From contig JBNGIQ010009429.1 of NCBI GenBank assembly GCA_049999765.1, forward strand, positions 269,765 to 333,764: a stretch of DNA of 64,000 bases. Reading direction: 5' to 3'. Below the pieces are notes generated by a model. That model saw only the letters and a list, made by a program, of their open reading frames with translations, made no database searches and had not been told where the DNA came from. Shown one piece after another: positions 21,094-32,086 of this stretch. Each line of letters begins with the position of its first letter. Position 1 is the first letter of the stretch. A program made the translations under genes and the position numbers. The DNA is from Phaeoceros laevis (lineage: Eukaryota; Anthocerotophyta; Anthocerotopsida; Notothyladales).

Positions 21094-23663
21094 ACTGCTC
21101 CCACAATCCTCAAGCACCGCAAAACTGAAAACCTATTCCAGCTCTTGGTATGCCGGCCGGGATCTGTCACCACAAGCCAATGCAACTCAACGCTCCTGCT
21201 ACGTGTCTGCAACCGGACGTCCAGGCATGCACCCGACGACGGAGAGAGGAGAATAGGCAACCAGCAGGAACGTACATTCGACAGAAGTGGTAGAGGCACC
21301 GCCAAATCTTTCCCCATCAATTCCTCCCCAAATTTGCAGCACCAGGAATTCCTCACGCCCGGAGTGCTGAACAGACTTAGCGGGAGAAGGCGTGCAGAGC
21401 GCTGATAGAGAGGCTCACAAGCTCGACCAGGAGGTGGAAGAAGAGCAAAGAGACTAGAATGTCGGCTACGATGAGCAGAAGAGTCATGACATGGTTTCAC
21501 GCTCACGGCCACGGCTGGCTGCTCCGATAAGTGCTTGTGCCGCCGCACTCGCAACGCGAAGCTGCCAGTTGCAGCTGAACCACAAGCTTCTGACGCCGCA
21601 CAATCAGGGGATGCATGCAAATTTAGCAACGAGCAGCAGAGCCAGGAGCAGAGACCTGGGCGGGCACTAGCCGACAGCAGGTGAGCCCTGAAGCTTCCCG
21701 ATTTGCAAATCCCGGCTGAGGCAGTGGTGTCGAGCTGCCAGAGACCGAGGGCCACGTGTTGGGTCCCCAGAAGTCGAAGCTGACTAGACAACGCAACTCC
21801 CGCAGTGCCGCCTTTCCGCAAAGAAGTAAAGTTCGAGTCGAGTTTTCAGCCAGGTGAGACCTGTCGACGGAACTCACCTTATCCAAACATAGGGTCGGGT
21901 GCACAGTGTGAATCGCGGGGGCATCCCACGAGGCGAATATTCTCTAAAGGTTCCTCCAATGACTTACGTTGCTGACACCATGCTTCCCCAGGCAGAATCG
22001 GCACGTGCTGCTTTGTGCCAATGCACACATCCATGTCGTCTGGACCTGAACTGAAGCGTCTCAAATTCTCAATCTGCCGGACAAGTATAGGATATTCAGG
22101 TCAGAGAAGAAGAAGTTTATTTATCGTCAGAGGAAAAGGGCCTTCACTTGTGAAAAACGTGAACGACCAGAGGTGAAGGAAGGAGAAGAAACGCCGTACG
22201 CATCCGAAGGTTCGAAGGATCGCTTCACAACGTCGGAGGACAACAAAACCATCATTGGAAGACGTAGTGCATAGCTACAGAAAGTTCCCTATGAGGTTTT
22301 GTTGTTTAAGGCAAGAAGGTCTTGTTTGAAGACCAATGTTCACCTGGACTTTGGTGCATTTGGCCATCATGAGCTAGCCAACTGTGCATGCTAGCTTGCC
22401 TCGAAGAAATCATCAATTGATAGCTCAATGATCACACCATTTGTAGATTGATCAGAGAATGTAAGCCATCATTAACAGCACCGGAATCGACGTCAAGGAG
22501 TGAGCCATGCCAGCCGCGGTGGTGTGCAAGCGTGCCATGCCCACTTGCATGCGCAGTTTCATTGGTGATTCAAGAAGGGAGGACCAAACTTGGGAGTACG
22601 CGACGGCATCGTGAGCAAGAGGCACATAATGCATGCAACCGAAGCAGCTGGCGCAGTGCTCAAGGCAGACCCTAGCTAGCCACATGGAGCAGCATGCGAT
22701 CGCGAGCGTGAGTGACTGAATTGATGCTGCCAGGGCGCTTGACCTAGCTACACGTACAGATGGCGATATCGTGGCAGCGCTCGATTTCCACTCTCTTACA
22801 AGGACGAATGAATGTGACCTAGGCCCCGACAATCGTGTGACCGGAAGGCGCAACTGAGGTGTCCCAAGAGGTGGATGGTGGCACTTCCAGCAAGCAGCAC
22901 GTGGTCACCACTTCCATGCAGGTGGCAACCACGGCAGCAAATTTCCCTAATATGGCTCGGGACCGGACTTGGATGTTCAGGGTCTATTGTTTCTTCATCC
23001 GGTAAGCTTGCAAGGACCTTGATACCTGCGCCAATTCCAGCCTGCATGTGCTACTAGCTAGCGAGAGAGGACACCAGCTTCCTCCCTGACTACTTTCCTC
23101 CGGTGAGTGGAAGCTAGAGCTGCGGCTTTGTGTGAAGTGGAATCTTCCTGGCATGGCTCTGTTTCAAAGGAATTTTTGTTGCTGGGGTTTTGCAAATGTT
23201 GCAGGCAGGCTTTCTCTCAGATTGGCATTCTATTGGTGGTGTGATGCATATATCCGGAACTACTTGATGCGCTCATTGACATGCATGATCCCAACGTCAG
23301 TGATATTGAGGAAATTTTTGAAGCGAATTGGAGGCAATGTAAGTCTTATTTTCTAGAGGGCATACATGTGGAGCTAGGCGGTTCAGGGCACTCGTCGTGA
23401 TTTGTATGTGAGGCAGGTAGACCTGGGTCTCTCTCTGCCCACCAAGATGCCGAGGTCTGTCCGTAGGTTCTTCAGGAATGGTGGGAGGACAATTTCATGC
23501 CTGCCTGCCTGCCTGCACCTGTAGCAGCTCTTGCTAGATAGCTCCTGAGCACTCTTTCCTTGTTTACGACCGTGTGTGGAAGACACGTCTGGTGACCCAG
23601 TCCTGGCTGTGGTTTGCTCCTCTGTGTACGCGTACAGCCTTCTTGCGCCCCAAGCGAGTAGAA
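21094..23663. other. Intergenic, no secure gene
   Basis: Holds the upstream regions of the ParA-like gene (-) and the caleosin gene (+). One possible isolated exon near 23251-23338 is listed separately. Nothing else is supported. Confidence 0.5.
23251..23338 (+). other. Possible orphan exon or gene fragment
   Basis: In frame it reads PELLDALIDMHDPNVSDIEE and continues to NWRQ. It then meets a consensus donor (CAAT|GTAAGT) at 23338/23339. Composition is protein-like, but I do not recognise the family and see no flanking exons. It could be chance. Confidence 0.25.
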
Positions 23664-25267
23664 ATGGCGTCCGGAGCTGTATCGGTCGACCATCCGGAGG
23701 CCACAACAGAGGTAACGACACCCGTGGCTTCGGCAACTGTGAAACCGAACAAATCCCGAGGGCTACGAACCAACAAGGTGGTGGAGGCGTCACCCGACAC
23801 CAGCCAGCAGCAGAAGAGCCCGGTCTGGGACGAAGCAGATGCCAAGCATAAGGATGTGCCTCATTTGGAGCGAGCAAGGGGCGACATCGACGTTCCAGAT
23901 CACCTCAAAACCGACACTCCTAAGGCTCCTGTCACGCTCCAACGACGCATCAACCCCTACTACCTGGATGGCATGGACAGGCCCCGTAAGTGTAGCACTT
24001 GCGTTCTCGATAGATTTCCTGCCCACGTTGTCAATACCCCTGGGTTCCTCCTGAACGAGCTTGAACTCACGAGCATGGTGGGCTGAGCCTAGATGTTCCG
24101 AGAGCGCTGGCTGCCGTTGACAAGGAGCACCCCTATGGTACTCCCGGATACAACCATGACAACCTGACCGTGCTGCAGCAGCATGTGGCTTTCTTCGACC
24201 GGAATGGAGATGGAATCATATATCCTTGGGAAACATATGCGGGTATGTATAAATTTGTTTGCCGTGCAGGTTCTTGACAATCACAGACCTGTTGCAACTG
24301 GCTGCACCATTGCTATCTCACTGCCCCGGAAACAAAACAATGCTGTGCGCTGGCAGGTTTCCGTGCGATCGGTTACAACTTTCTCGTGTCTCTGTGGGCA
24401 GCATCTATCATCCACTTCTTCATGAGCTTCAAGACTTGGGAGGTAAAGTAACTTTAGAGATACCACTCGATTTGTAAGCTACGGAACAATAGTCTGGTCC
24501 TTGGTAAATAGTCAACTTACCCACGAAGTGCTGCTCTTCTCCACAGAGCTGGATTCCATCGCCCTTTTTTCCGATCTACATTAAGAACATCCATCGTTGC
24601 AAGCATGCCAGTGACTCGAATGTGTATGACCATGAGGGCAGGTGAGTAATGCGTCTTATTTTGCTTGCGCGGAACACGCATAGATCTGTCATTGGCAATG
24701 GAAGTCTCACCAAATTCTCTGTTCACACAGGTTTGTTCCTGCAAAGTTTGAAGAGATCTTTGAAAAGTTCGCCAGAACGCAACGAGATCGTTTGACATTT
24801 GGAGAGCTTATAGATATGACGACAGCATTCCACGACACTTTTGATGCTTTGGGATGGTAAGTTCTCCTTGGCTATGCTTGCAACTAGGTACCTCTTCGTT
24901 TCCTGACATTCGGGTGTCCCTCAATTCGTCGGCATTTTTGGCTTATGATGACAAAAGATGTGGCAAGGAAACGATGGTTTTTTCAGTTCTTATGTTCACG
25001 AAGCTGGTCAGCTCAATGCATGTCTAGATTATCCTACGCTTCGGATGTATCACGTACATGTTGTCAATTGGAGGTCGTCCACGAGGTAATGATTTTTCGT
25101 GTGATGACAGGATTGCTGCGAAGCTGGAGTGGGGATTAGCATATTTGAGCATCAAAGACGAGAACGGGTTCGCACCTAAGGAAGCCATCAGAGGTATGTA
25201 CGATGGAAGTATCTGGCAGTACCTGGAGAGCCGTCATCAGGGCAAGGGCAAATACAAGTACGCTTGA
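23664..25267 (+). CDS. Caleosin (peroxygenase) with long N-terminal extension
   Basis: Six exons: 23664-23985, 24093-24242, 24357-24442, 24547-24641, 24731-24856, 25111-25267 (936 nt, 311 residues). A single Ca-binding EF-hand, [16 protein letters not shown], is followed by the hydrophobic segment [17 protein letters not shown]. Then come the proline-knot region [20 protein letters not shown] and the conserved C-terminus up to [20 protein letters not shown]. Caleosins sit on lipid droplets or ER membranes and act as heme-dependent peroxygenases on lipid hydroperoxides. Typical caleosins have about 200-250 residues. This one has about 105 residues before the conserved [14 protein letters not shown] block, rich in Thr, Lys and Asp, with no clear transit peptide. 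Exon phases agree throughout. Confidence 0.95.
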
Positions 25268-25770
25268 AACTGTATGGAACTTCGCACTACAGAGTGTTGT
25301 ACAGACGGCAAACTGTGGCTTTGTTGAGAGAATGATACTCCAGTATGATACTCTCTTGTCTTCCTTGTAATGAAAAAAGATCTGAAAACCGTCTTTGTCG
25401 GTTGGCGACTTGGCAGCACTTTACATCTTTTGTACATTTTCATATCAAACACATTTTCATCTCAAACAAGTAGATTTGGTAATAGCGGTTGCTCAGTAAG
25501 TATGGTTTACTACCTCAATTTGGTTATGGTTTAAGGTTGATGGCGTATACAGTTTAATACAAAGTGGCTTATCATTGAGTTCCCCGAAAAGCAACAGCAC
25601 CAACTCCCTCACCAATTGTTGGTGGAGACACTTGGTAGATATCAGAAGTAGAGGGAACGAAGCTGCAGCATGATGGGCCATGGTTGAAGTGAAGAGTGTG
25701 CGGAATTGAGCCATAACAATGAAAACGTCTATGCCCCAGGCCGGCATTTTTAGAAATCCACCTGTATCGG
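25268..25770. other. Convergent 3' flanks
   Basis: Space between the stop codons of caleosin (+) and the DUF4079 gene (-); AT-richer, presumably both 3' UTRs. No other feature seen. Confidence 0.6.
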
Positions 25771-26751
25771 CTAAGGCCAGGTTGTGAACTCGAGCACTTT
25801 CCCCACGATCTCCCAACCGGTGGGAATTTGCCAAACGAACAGCCCTACATTCAGGACGTTGAGTGCAATGTGTGCGTTCCTCGCCGACTCATTTCCCTTC
25901 TGCATGGCTGGGACAAGGGCAGCAGCCAAGGCCCACAGCACTGTGATACCCGCACCTGCAAATAGATGTGGCCCTGGAAACAGCTTACCAGTTCGGAACC
26001 ATGTGTTCAGGGATCCTCCCACAGCCTCAAACACTCCAAATGCCAACAAAATGGAGCCAGCATTGAAGTGCCTATCCCTGAACCCTCCCTTGACAAGCTG
26101 CTTCCGGTACTCGGTTAGCTCCTGGATTTTGGTCTCCACGGGAGAAGGCGGGGCCGGAGCTTCTGCCGAGGTAGCAGCAGGGACCAGCAGCTTCTTCAGC
26201 TCATTGATCTCGTCCTGGACGGTGCGCACGCTCCGCCACTGCCATCCCAAGTATCCTGCGTACAGTGTGTAGAAGAAGAGGCCCCCCATGACAAGCGGGT
26301 GCACCAGGGCAAGGCTCCTTCCCTCCAAAAGCCCGAACTCTCCACCTCCTGCCACGGCGTCCGGTGCATCTAGCAGCAGAGGTGTCAATCCAGCTGCGAC
26401 GGTGAGCATACTTCGTTGCAGGAAAAACATCCCGCCATCCTCATCATCCAGCCGAGAAGCAGGTGTTTCTTCAGCTGTCTGCAGCACCCTTTCCTCCAGC
26501 GAGGAAGCCGACGCCACAGTCCTGACTGACCGAGCAGTGTGGCCTGAAAATGGCGCCCGGGGAAGGAACGCAAAACTAGCAGAGCAACCATAATGCCCCT
26601 GCTTGTAGGACAATACTGGGGACGCAATGCCGCTTCCATGCCGCCTTCCTCCCCTCTCCAATCCCCGGCATCGCAACAAGGAGGTGCCCCCGGCTACTCC
26701 GGTGCCTACTCCTACGGCAGTGGAGGCAGCCATGGCAGCACACTCTGCCAT
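25771..26751 (-). CDS. Plastid membrane protein, DUF4079 family
   Basis: Single exon of 326 residues. The first about 85 residues are rich in Ala, Ser, Arg and Gly with few acids, as expected of a chloroplast transit peptide. A segment with SMLTVAAGLTPLLL and an AxA-like site follows and may be a thylakoid-type signal. The conserved part has HPLVMGGLFFYTLYAGYLGW, a charged heptad-like stretch, RDRHFNAGSILLAFGVFEAV, a segment FAGAGITVLWALAAALVPAM and NAHIALNVLNVGLFVWQIPT, giving about four membrane spans. The family is shared with cyanobacteria; I know of no established reaction. It is divergently arranged with CCD1, 530 bp apart. Confidence 0.85.
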   Translation of the reverse strand: MAECAAMAASTAVGVGTGVAGGTSLLRCRGLERGGRRHGSGIASPVLSYKQGHYGCSASFAFLPRAPFSGHTARSVRTVASASSLEERVLQTAEETPASRLDDEDGGMFFLQRSMLTVAAGLTPLLLDAPDAVAGGGEFGLLEGRSLALVHPLVMGGLFFYTLYAGYLGWQWRSVRTVQDEINELKKLLVPAATSAEAPAPPSPVETKIQELTEYRKQLVKGGFRDRHFNAGSILLAFGVFEAVGGSLNTWFRTGKLFPGPHLFAGAGITVLWALAAALVPAMQKGNESARNAHIALNVLNVGLFVWQIPTGWEIVGKVLEFTTWP

Positions 26752-26929
26752 CCAGACACCAGCTCCAGGGAGAAAGGGGGCTCCTGATCTTCAATCTCTA
26801 GAGCTTCAAACACCGCGGCTAAAAGCGACCCCAGGTTTGGACCCCTGGTTAGGGGCTCTAGGCAGCGAATATATGAAACGGTTACGAGTCTACGCTTCAA
26901 CGAAATGCTGTGAGTCGGAAAACGTCCTA

Positions 26930-26958
26930 GGTAACCCCCCGAGAGGAGGGGGGTGACC
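26930..26958. promoter_or_regulatory. Imperfect hairpin in shared upstream region
   Basis: GGTAACCCCCC and GGGGGGTGACC form 11-bp arms with one mismatch and a 7-nt loop. The hairpin lies about 180 bp upstream of the DUF4079 start and 325 bp upstream of CCD1. It is a possible regulatory or 5' UTR structure; no function shown. Confidence 0.5.
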
Positions 26959-27063
26959 GGCTCGGAACGCCCCGAGCGCCGGGATTACGGAGGGCTAACC
27001 TAGTGTCATTTAGGCGTCGGACAGCGAACAAGCTAAGATTCTGAGTGATGATCTAGTACCGTA

Positions 27064-27083
27064 CCCAATACAATTGTATTGGG
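27064..27083. promoter_or_regulatory. 20-bp perfect palindrome in divergent promoter
   Basis: CCCAATACAATTGTATTGGG is an exact palindrome. It carries a CCAAT box in each direction, about 200 bp before the CCD1 start and 310 bp before the DUF4079 start. This suits a site for a dimeric factor or NF-Y; this is inference. Confidence 0.5.
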
Positions 27084-27281
27084 AACGGAGTTTCTAAGGA
27101 CAGGTTTTGCTCCTGGTGAACACGGTAATGCCACCTCATCACCCGATCCTAGAATGCCAAAAATAGCCGGCATTGGCGTTTCTCTGGCCTTCGGCTTCTG
27201 TCCGTGCCTTCCGCCAGTTGGGAGTGACATAAAGGAGACTGCTTTCCTCGTGAGAGGAGCTCAAGTTGAGGCCGACCTGCA

Positions 27282-30200
27282 ATGGCGGAACGCTTTGCGC
27301 CTTTGTTGAGCAGTGGTGATACCGAGCTCAAGAATCAAGCATCTACAGACGCGATGGAGAAGGTCACGCGTAGGGAGGAGGAGGAGTTCAAGCCCACCGT
27401 CGCAGGCCGCATTGCTGCACCACTGCTGGACATCGTAGAGAAAGCGCTGGTGTGGGCCTTCGTGGACAAGAGCCAGCCGAACTACTATCTTTCCGGAAAC
27501 TATGCGCCGGTGGAGGAAACGAAGCCGGTGTCCAATTTGCCTGTGATAGGATCGTTGCCGGTACTGATTGCAAGCGGACAGGGGTCCATTTCTCTTGGTG
27601 TTCCAGCGGATTGCTTGCGCGCGGGTGATTTATCGCCTTGGAGTAATTGACTAGAACATGATGGTTTTCGAGTCTTCCAGCTGCGATAAGACATCGGCAA
27701 TGGAATTACCGGAAAAGCATGCGTTGCTGTTGTCTGTGTGAAATTTGCTGTTCAGGTAGCTCGCTCTTCGGTAAATTGCTAGAACGTCAGGGGTGATGAC
27801 AGCAGACTGTTGCATTCTGGCAGGAGTGCTTGAATGGAGAATTCATGCGAGTGGGACCCAATCCTCGGTTTAACCCCGTCGGAGGCTATCACTGGTACGT
27901 ATCAGACTGGTTGGCGAAGGTTGTTGTGAGCTTCTGTGGTATTTCTTATGCTAAGTCTGATCGTCGGACCTGATTCCAGCCCTGCCTTCTGCATTTTCTT
28001 GCTTGGAATAGCTAGGAACTAGTTGTTTGATAAATAACCTGTAGGATATGGATGATACATTTCGCTCACAGACATTTCCTCGTTTAATGCAGGTTCGATG
28101 GAGATGGGTAGGCTTTTGGTCTTCTAAACTTTATCCATCTGATGTTTTTTGCTGGGCAGAAAAGTTTCAAACATCTGCCCCTAGAGACTTCTTTTTTATA
28201 TCCTTGTGGTCCGTATAATTCCTAGACTCCAAGTATTCATTGTTAGGTAGCTACTAAACTGTATAGCACGACGGCAACAGTGTCACACCATCTGTTTGTC
28301 AGGCTCACCAGGTTGTCAAAAATGATGTGCTAGGTCTTGGATGGTTTAGTTTACATTTTGCTGACAAGTCTGCATTGACTTTTGTTGTCTCTGTTTACGG
28401 ACATGGGGCATGTTTGTTCCCAGCACCTGACAGGAAACAAACAACTCATGCAGGATGATCCATGCTGTGTGGATTAAAGACGGGAAGGCTACATATGTCT
28501 CGCGATATGTGAAGACTAATCGACTTAAACAGGAAACATACTACGGGGCTGCGAAATTTGGCAAGGTTAGACGTTGCGTACTGCATCATTGCACCTGAGT
28601 GTCCATGTGCAGAAGAATGTTTTACGTGTAAGCTGCAGGAACCTGTTCGGACATATCACACTGGTAAGTTCCGCAGCACCTAAATCAGCTGGATGGACGC
28701 AATACTGATCCTTCTGTTTTCCTTTTCGGGACCAGTTTGGAGATGTTATGGGTGGGAAGTTTGGTCTGCTGTTTGCTCTCCTTTCCAGTCTCCGAGTGAA
28801 ACTGGGAGTCCTTGATGTATCAAGGGGGGCTGGACAAGGTATGCACACAATATAGCTGTTAAGGTATATCACAACTTCTGCGTTGTGGAGAAATTGCAGC
28901 CTCTTCCTGGGACTTGATGACTAACGTTTCATCACAAATGCTTGTATTCATAGGTAACACTGCCCTTACGTTTCACAATGGAACACTTCTTGCCTTACAT
29001 GAAGCAGACAAACCTTGTAAGACAAATCCGTCCTTGTGGTTGTACAGTACATGATTCTGCCTTCCCTTCTACAGCGGAAAGTGCCAACACAGAAAATGTT
29101 TGTTTGTGATTCGCAGATGCTTTGAGGGTTCTCGAAGATGGGGACCTGGAAACACAGGGTCTGATGGATTACGATTCAAGGCTAGATCACCGCTTTACTG
29201 CACACCCCAAACTTGATCCTGTAACAGGTTCGAAATGCAGTAGTGTATCTGGACCATGCTGAGTCATGTGTTTCAACCAGAATTATTTTACGGAATTCAC
29301 GAGTCGTTTTGTTATGTTCTGTTAACAGGAGAATTATTCACATTTGGCTATGATGTGGAAAAGCCGCCTCCAAATGTAACGTATCGAGTCATATCAAAAG
29401 ATGGAGTGCTTGCAGATCCTGTGCACATCACTATTCCTGAGCCAGTCATGATGCACGATTTTGCTATAACAGAGAACTTCGCTATTTTCATGGACCTCCC
29501 TCTCATCTTCCGTCCGAAGGTACACTACCTACACATACTTTTTCCAGCCAAGGATACTTATCTAGGTGGGTGTTCTTTCACCAGGCTGCAGCGGCCTGGT
29601 AGTTGGTAACCTACGACTGTCTTCGGACCAGCAGGTTGTCTGTATTAAGTGTATCGCCAGCAGAAGTCTTTGTCTTGATTATGTTTTCTTTGTCGATGCA
29701 GGAAATCCTAAAGTCCGGTAACCCGTTTATTTTCGACTCCACCAAGAAGGCCAGATTTGGCATCTTACCTCGTTATTCCAGGAACGAGGGTCAAATTCGC
29801 TGGTTTGAAGTTCCCTCGTGTTTCATATTTCACAACTGTGAGTGTTAGCTTATGACTACTCTGTGAAACACCTCCTGCTCGTGACTCATGCAAGAGTAAC
29901 TCCTCTTGTGGCAATTCGTCCAGTAAATGCCTGGGAGGAGGGTGACGAAATCGTTCTGTATACTTGCCGGATGGAGAGTATGGATCTCAAGCTCATAGCT
30001 GTACACAATTCGGATGGAGTCAACAACATGATGACTGAGCTGTACGGAACCTACTACCTCCCTACCTTGAGTGTGTTACACCAATATGCATACCAAGTAA
30101 TGCGCCATTCGTCTTGTGCTTTTCCCAGCGTTGAAACTAAAAGTAATTTTGCTTGCAGATATGAGTTTCGATTCAATTTGAAAAGTGGTCGTGCTTCACA

Positions 30201-31017
30201 AAGGAAACTGGGAGATTTCTTTGCAGACTTTCCTCGCATCAATGAAGACTATGTTGGCAGGTTCGTCGTGGTTTGATTGCTTTGCAAAACTCCATGGCAC
30301 CAATAACCATGTTTTGGTTATTTGGATGGGTTTCACATGAACTGCTAGGTTTCGTTGCGTCACATGATGCTCTTCGTTGTTTCTTTTGTTGTATACAGAA
30401 AGCAGAGATACGGCTACGTCTGTGTGTTTGAAAACCTGAAGATCAAAGGCGTTGTGAAGGTTGACCTATTTGCTGAGCCTCAACTAGGGAAGGGTTTGGC
30501 TGTGGGCAACAACATAACAGGGGTCTTCCTGCATGGCAATAAACGCTATGGGTCAGAGGCTGTATTTGTTCCTTCAAATAATGCATCAGCAGAAGATGAT
30601 GGATATCTGATCACGTTCGTCCATGATGAGAACCTTGAGTGAGCTTCATACCCTCCATTTTAGCTTGCTTCAAGTGGTTAGGCTTCTTGGCCGTGTGTTG
30701 CAAATATTGTAGGGTTTAGATGATCTGCATCTTGTGGATTCCGTCAAAGACACTGGCTGTCGTTTGAGGCATGCTTCTTGCTTTGGAAACAGGAGGTCTG
30801 AAGTGGTGGTAATTGACGCAAAGACGATGAGTGCCGATCCAGTGGCAGTTGTTCTTTTACCTAGCAGGGTTCCTTACGGTTTTCACGCAAATTTTGTGTC
30901 CGAGGTATATGGAAAGATTTCTCAAGTTCTGATTGCGCGCGTTGCTTCGTAGTTACTGAGCTGATGCCCACTGTCTGTTATGCTCAGTACCAAATCAAGA
31001 GTCAAAAGCGTTGGTGA
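27282..31017 (+). CDS. CCD1: Carotenoid 9,10(9',10')-cleavage dioxygenase
   Basis: Fourteen exons: 27282-27560, 27824-27894, 28093-28107, 28454-28565, 28736-28838, 28954-29016, 29117-29227, 29329-29519, 29702-29837, 29924-30041, 30159-30260, 30399-30638, 30793-30904, 30988-31017 (1683 nt, 560 residues). All four iron-binding histidines are present in their motifs: [31 protein letters not shown] and PYGFHA. Other CCD1 hallmarks are [36 protein letters not shown] and [15 protein letters not shown]. No transit peptide is seen, in line with cytosolic CCD1, which cleaves carotenoids and apocarotenoids to ionones and related C13 ketones. The third exon is only 15 nt. The short last exon (YQIKSQKRW) is preferred over reading on from exon 13 because it matches the usual length and end. 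Confidence 0.95.
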
Positions 31018-31071
31018 GAGCGGAAGGGCCACTACTATCTGTGACGAGAGCATTTGGCTGTTTCTGTTGTA

Positions 31072-31112
31072 GAGTCGAACCTCCCTAAAAGTGACCTCGA
31101 TAAAAGTGATTC
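31072..31112. mobile_element. Possible terminal repeat remnant of a pogo/Tc1-like DNA transposon
   Basis: GTCGAACCTCCCTAAAAGTG followed by ACCTCGATAAAAGTGATT resembles the CAGTNNAACCTCnnTAAGTGAcc type of end seen in pogo/Tigger elements. No matching opposite end or transposase is visible, so this rests on motif likeness only. Confidence 0.3.
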
Positions 31113-31294
31113 TGCCATAAATGTTACGAAATTGTATGCTCCCTTATTGGGCCTCCAGGATATATGCATAATCCCTCTATATGCAGGACATATTTTTTTC
31201 TGAAAAAATCTTTGTAAATATACATTCCTTATAAGCATCACGGTCGCATCAGGGTTCCCCCTTGCCCATATTCAGGCACCCGAAGAGTGCACTA

Positions 31295-31390
31295 AAAACG
31301 AGTGCACTAAAAGCATTTATATTTTGTAACAGCATACTTGTCAAAACGAGTGCACTAAAAGCATTTATATTTTGTAACAGCATACTTGTC
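31295..31390. repeat. Perfect tandem duplication of 48 bp
   Basis: Units 31295-31342 and 31343-31390 are identical; core GAGTGCACTAAAAGCATTTA. Confidence 0.92.
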
Positions 31391-31682
31391 AGAAACATAC
31401 GTTGTTTAATGAGCTTGTACGTTATAATAGGGATATGCCATAGCTTTGATGGGTAAGGAGTCTAAAATTTTGAAGCCAACGAATAAACTCTGGGAGATAT
31501 GCCACTGCTTTGATGGGTAAAGAGTCTGACATGGAGCAGGAAACCAGGGGTATCGCAAGGACAGTTAAGGTTTACCCACTTAGTAAAGTCTATTGTAATG
31601 CCATCTCTCTAAGCTGCAGGCTGAGTTTGGATATTCATAGCCCATGTTTTAAACCTGTTAGGTCTGCTGTGCTTCACCACCA

Positions 31683-31784
31683 ATATATCCTCAACTACTC
31701 TTTTAAAGGATAAGTCCTAAACAGGATATATCCCCAACCATCCTTTTAAAGGAAATAAATCCTAAACATGATATATCCTCTATA
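31683..31784. repeat. Degenerate tandem repeat, about 44 bp
   Basis: Copies begin at ATATATCC at 31683, 31726 and 31771 (third partial). They share CCTTTTAAAGGA and TCCTAAACA. Confidence 0.75.
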
Positions 31785-32086
31785 TTCAATCTCCTTCTTC
31801 AAGGCTGATTGAGCTAAGATTTTTTTTGCTAAGTTAATATGAATATTTCTTATCCTTATAGTTGAACCTCACCTCCAAAGAGTTCAATAAGTTCAACTAA
31901 AAATGTTCAAGCATGTTGTGGATAAAATATGTAGTACACAAAAACAATGCTTTCAAAAAACCTTAATTCCTTCGGGTATTTGTGAACCTTTTGCTTCTTC
32001 GTTGCCACCTCCTAAAAAAGAACTTCAATCGACAACTCATTCTATCTAAAATTCAGCAGCATCCTATATACCTTTGTTATATACAG

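Larger units (their letters stand above)
31018..32086. other. AT-rich intergenic with short repeats
   Basis: Start of an AT-rich island. Contains a transposon-end-like motif, a 48-bp tandem duplication and a roughly 44-bp degenerate tandem repeat, each listed. A first exon of the ATG18 gene was looked for here and not found. Confidence 0.55.

Noticed and set aside
20973-21821. 282-codon minus-strand frame
   Set aside because: It overlaps exon 1 of the ParA-like gene in another frame and shows no domain.
31295-31390. Adjacent identical units considered as a CRISPR-like array
   Set aside because: Only two contiguous 48-bp units with no spacers in plant nuclear DNA.
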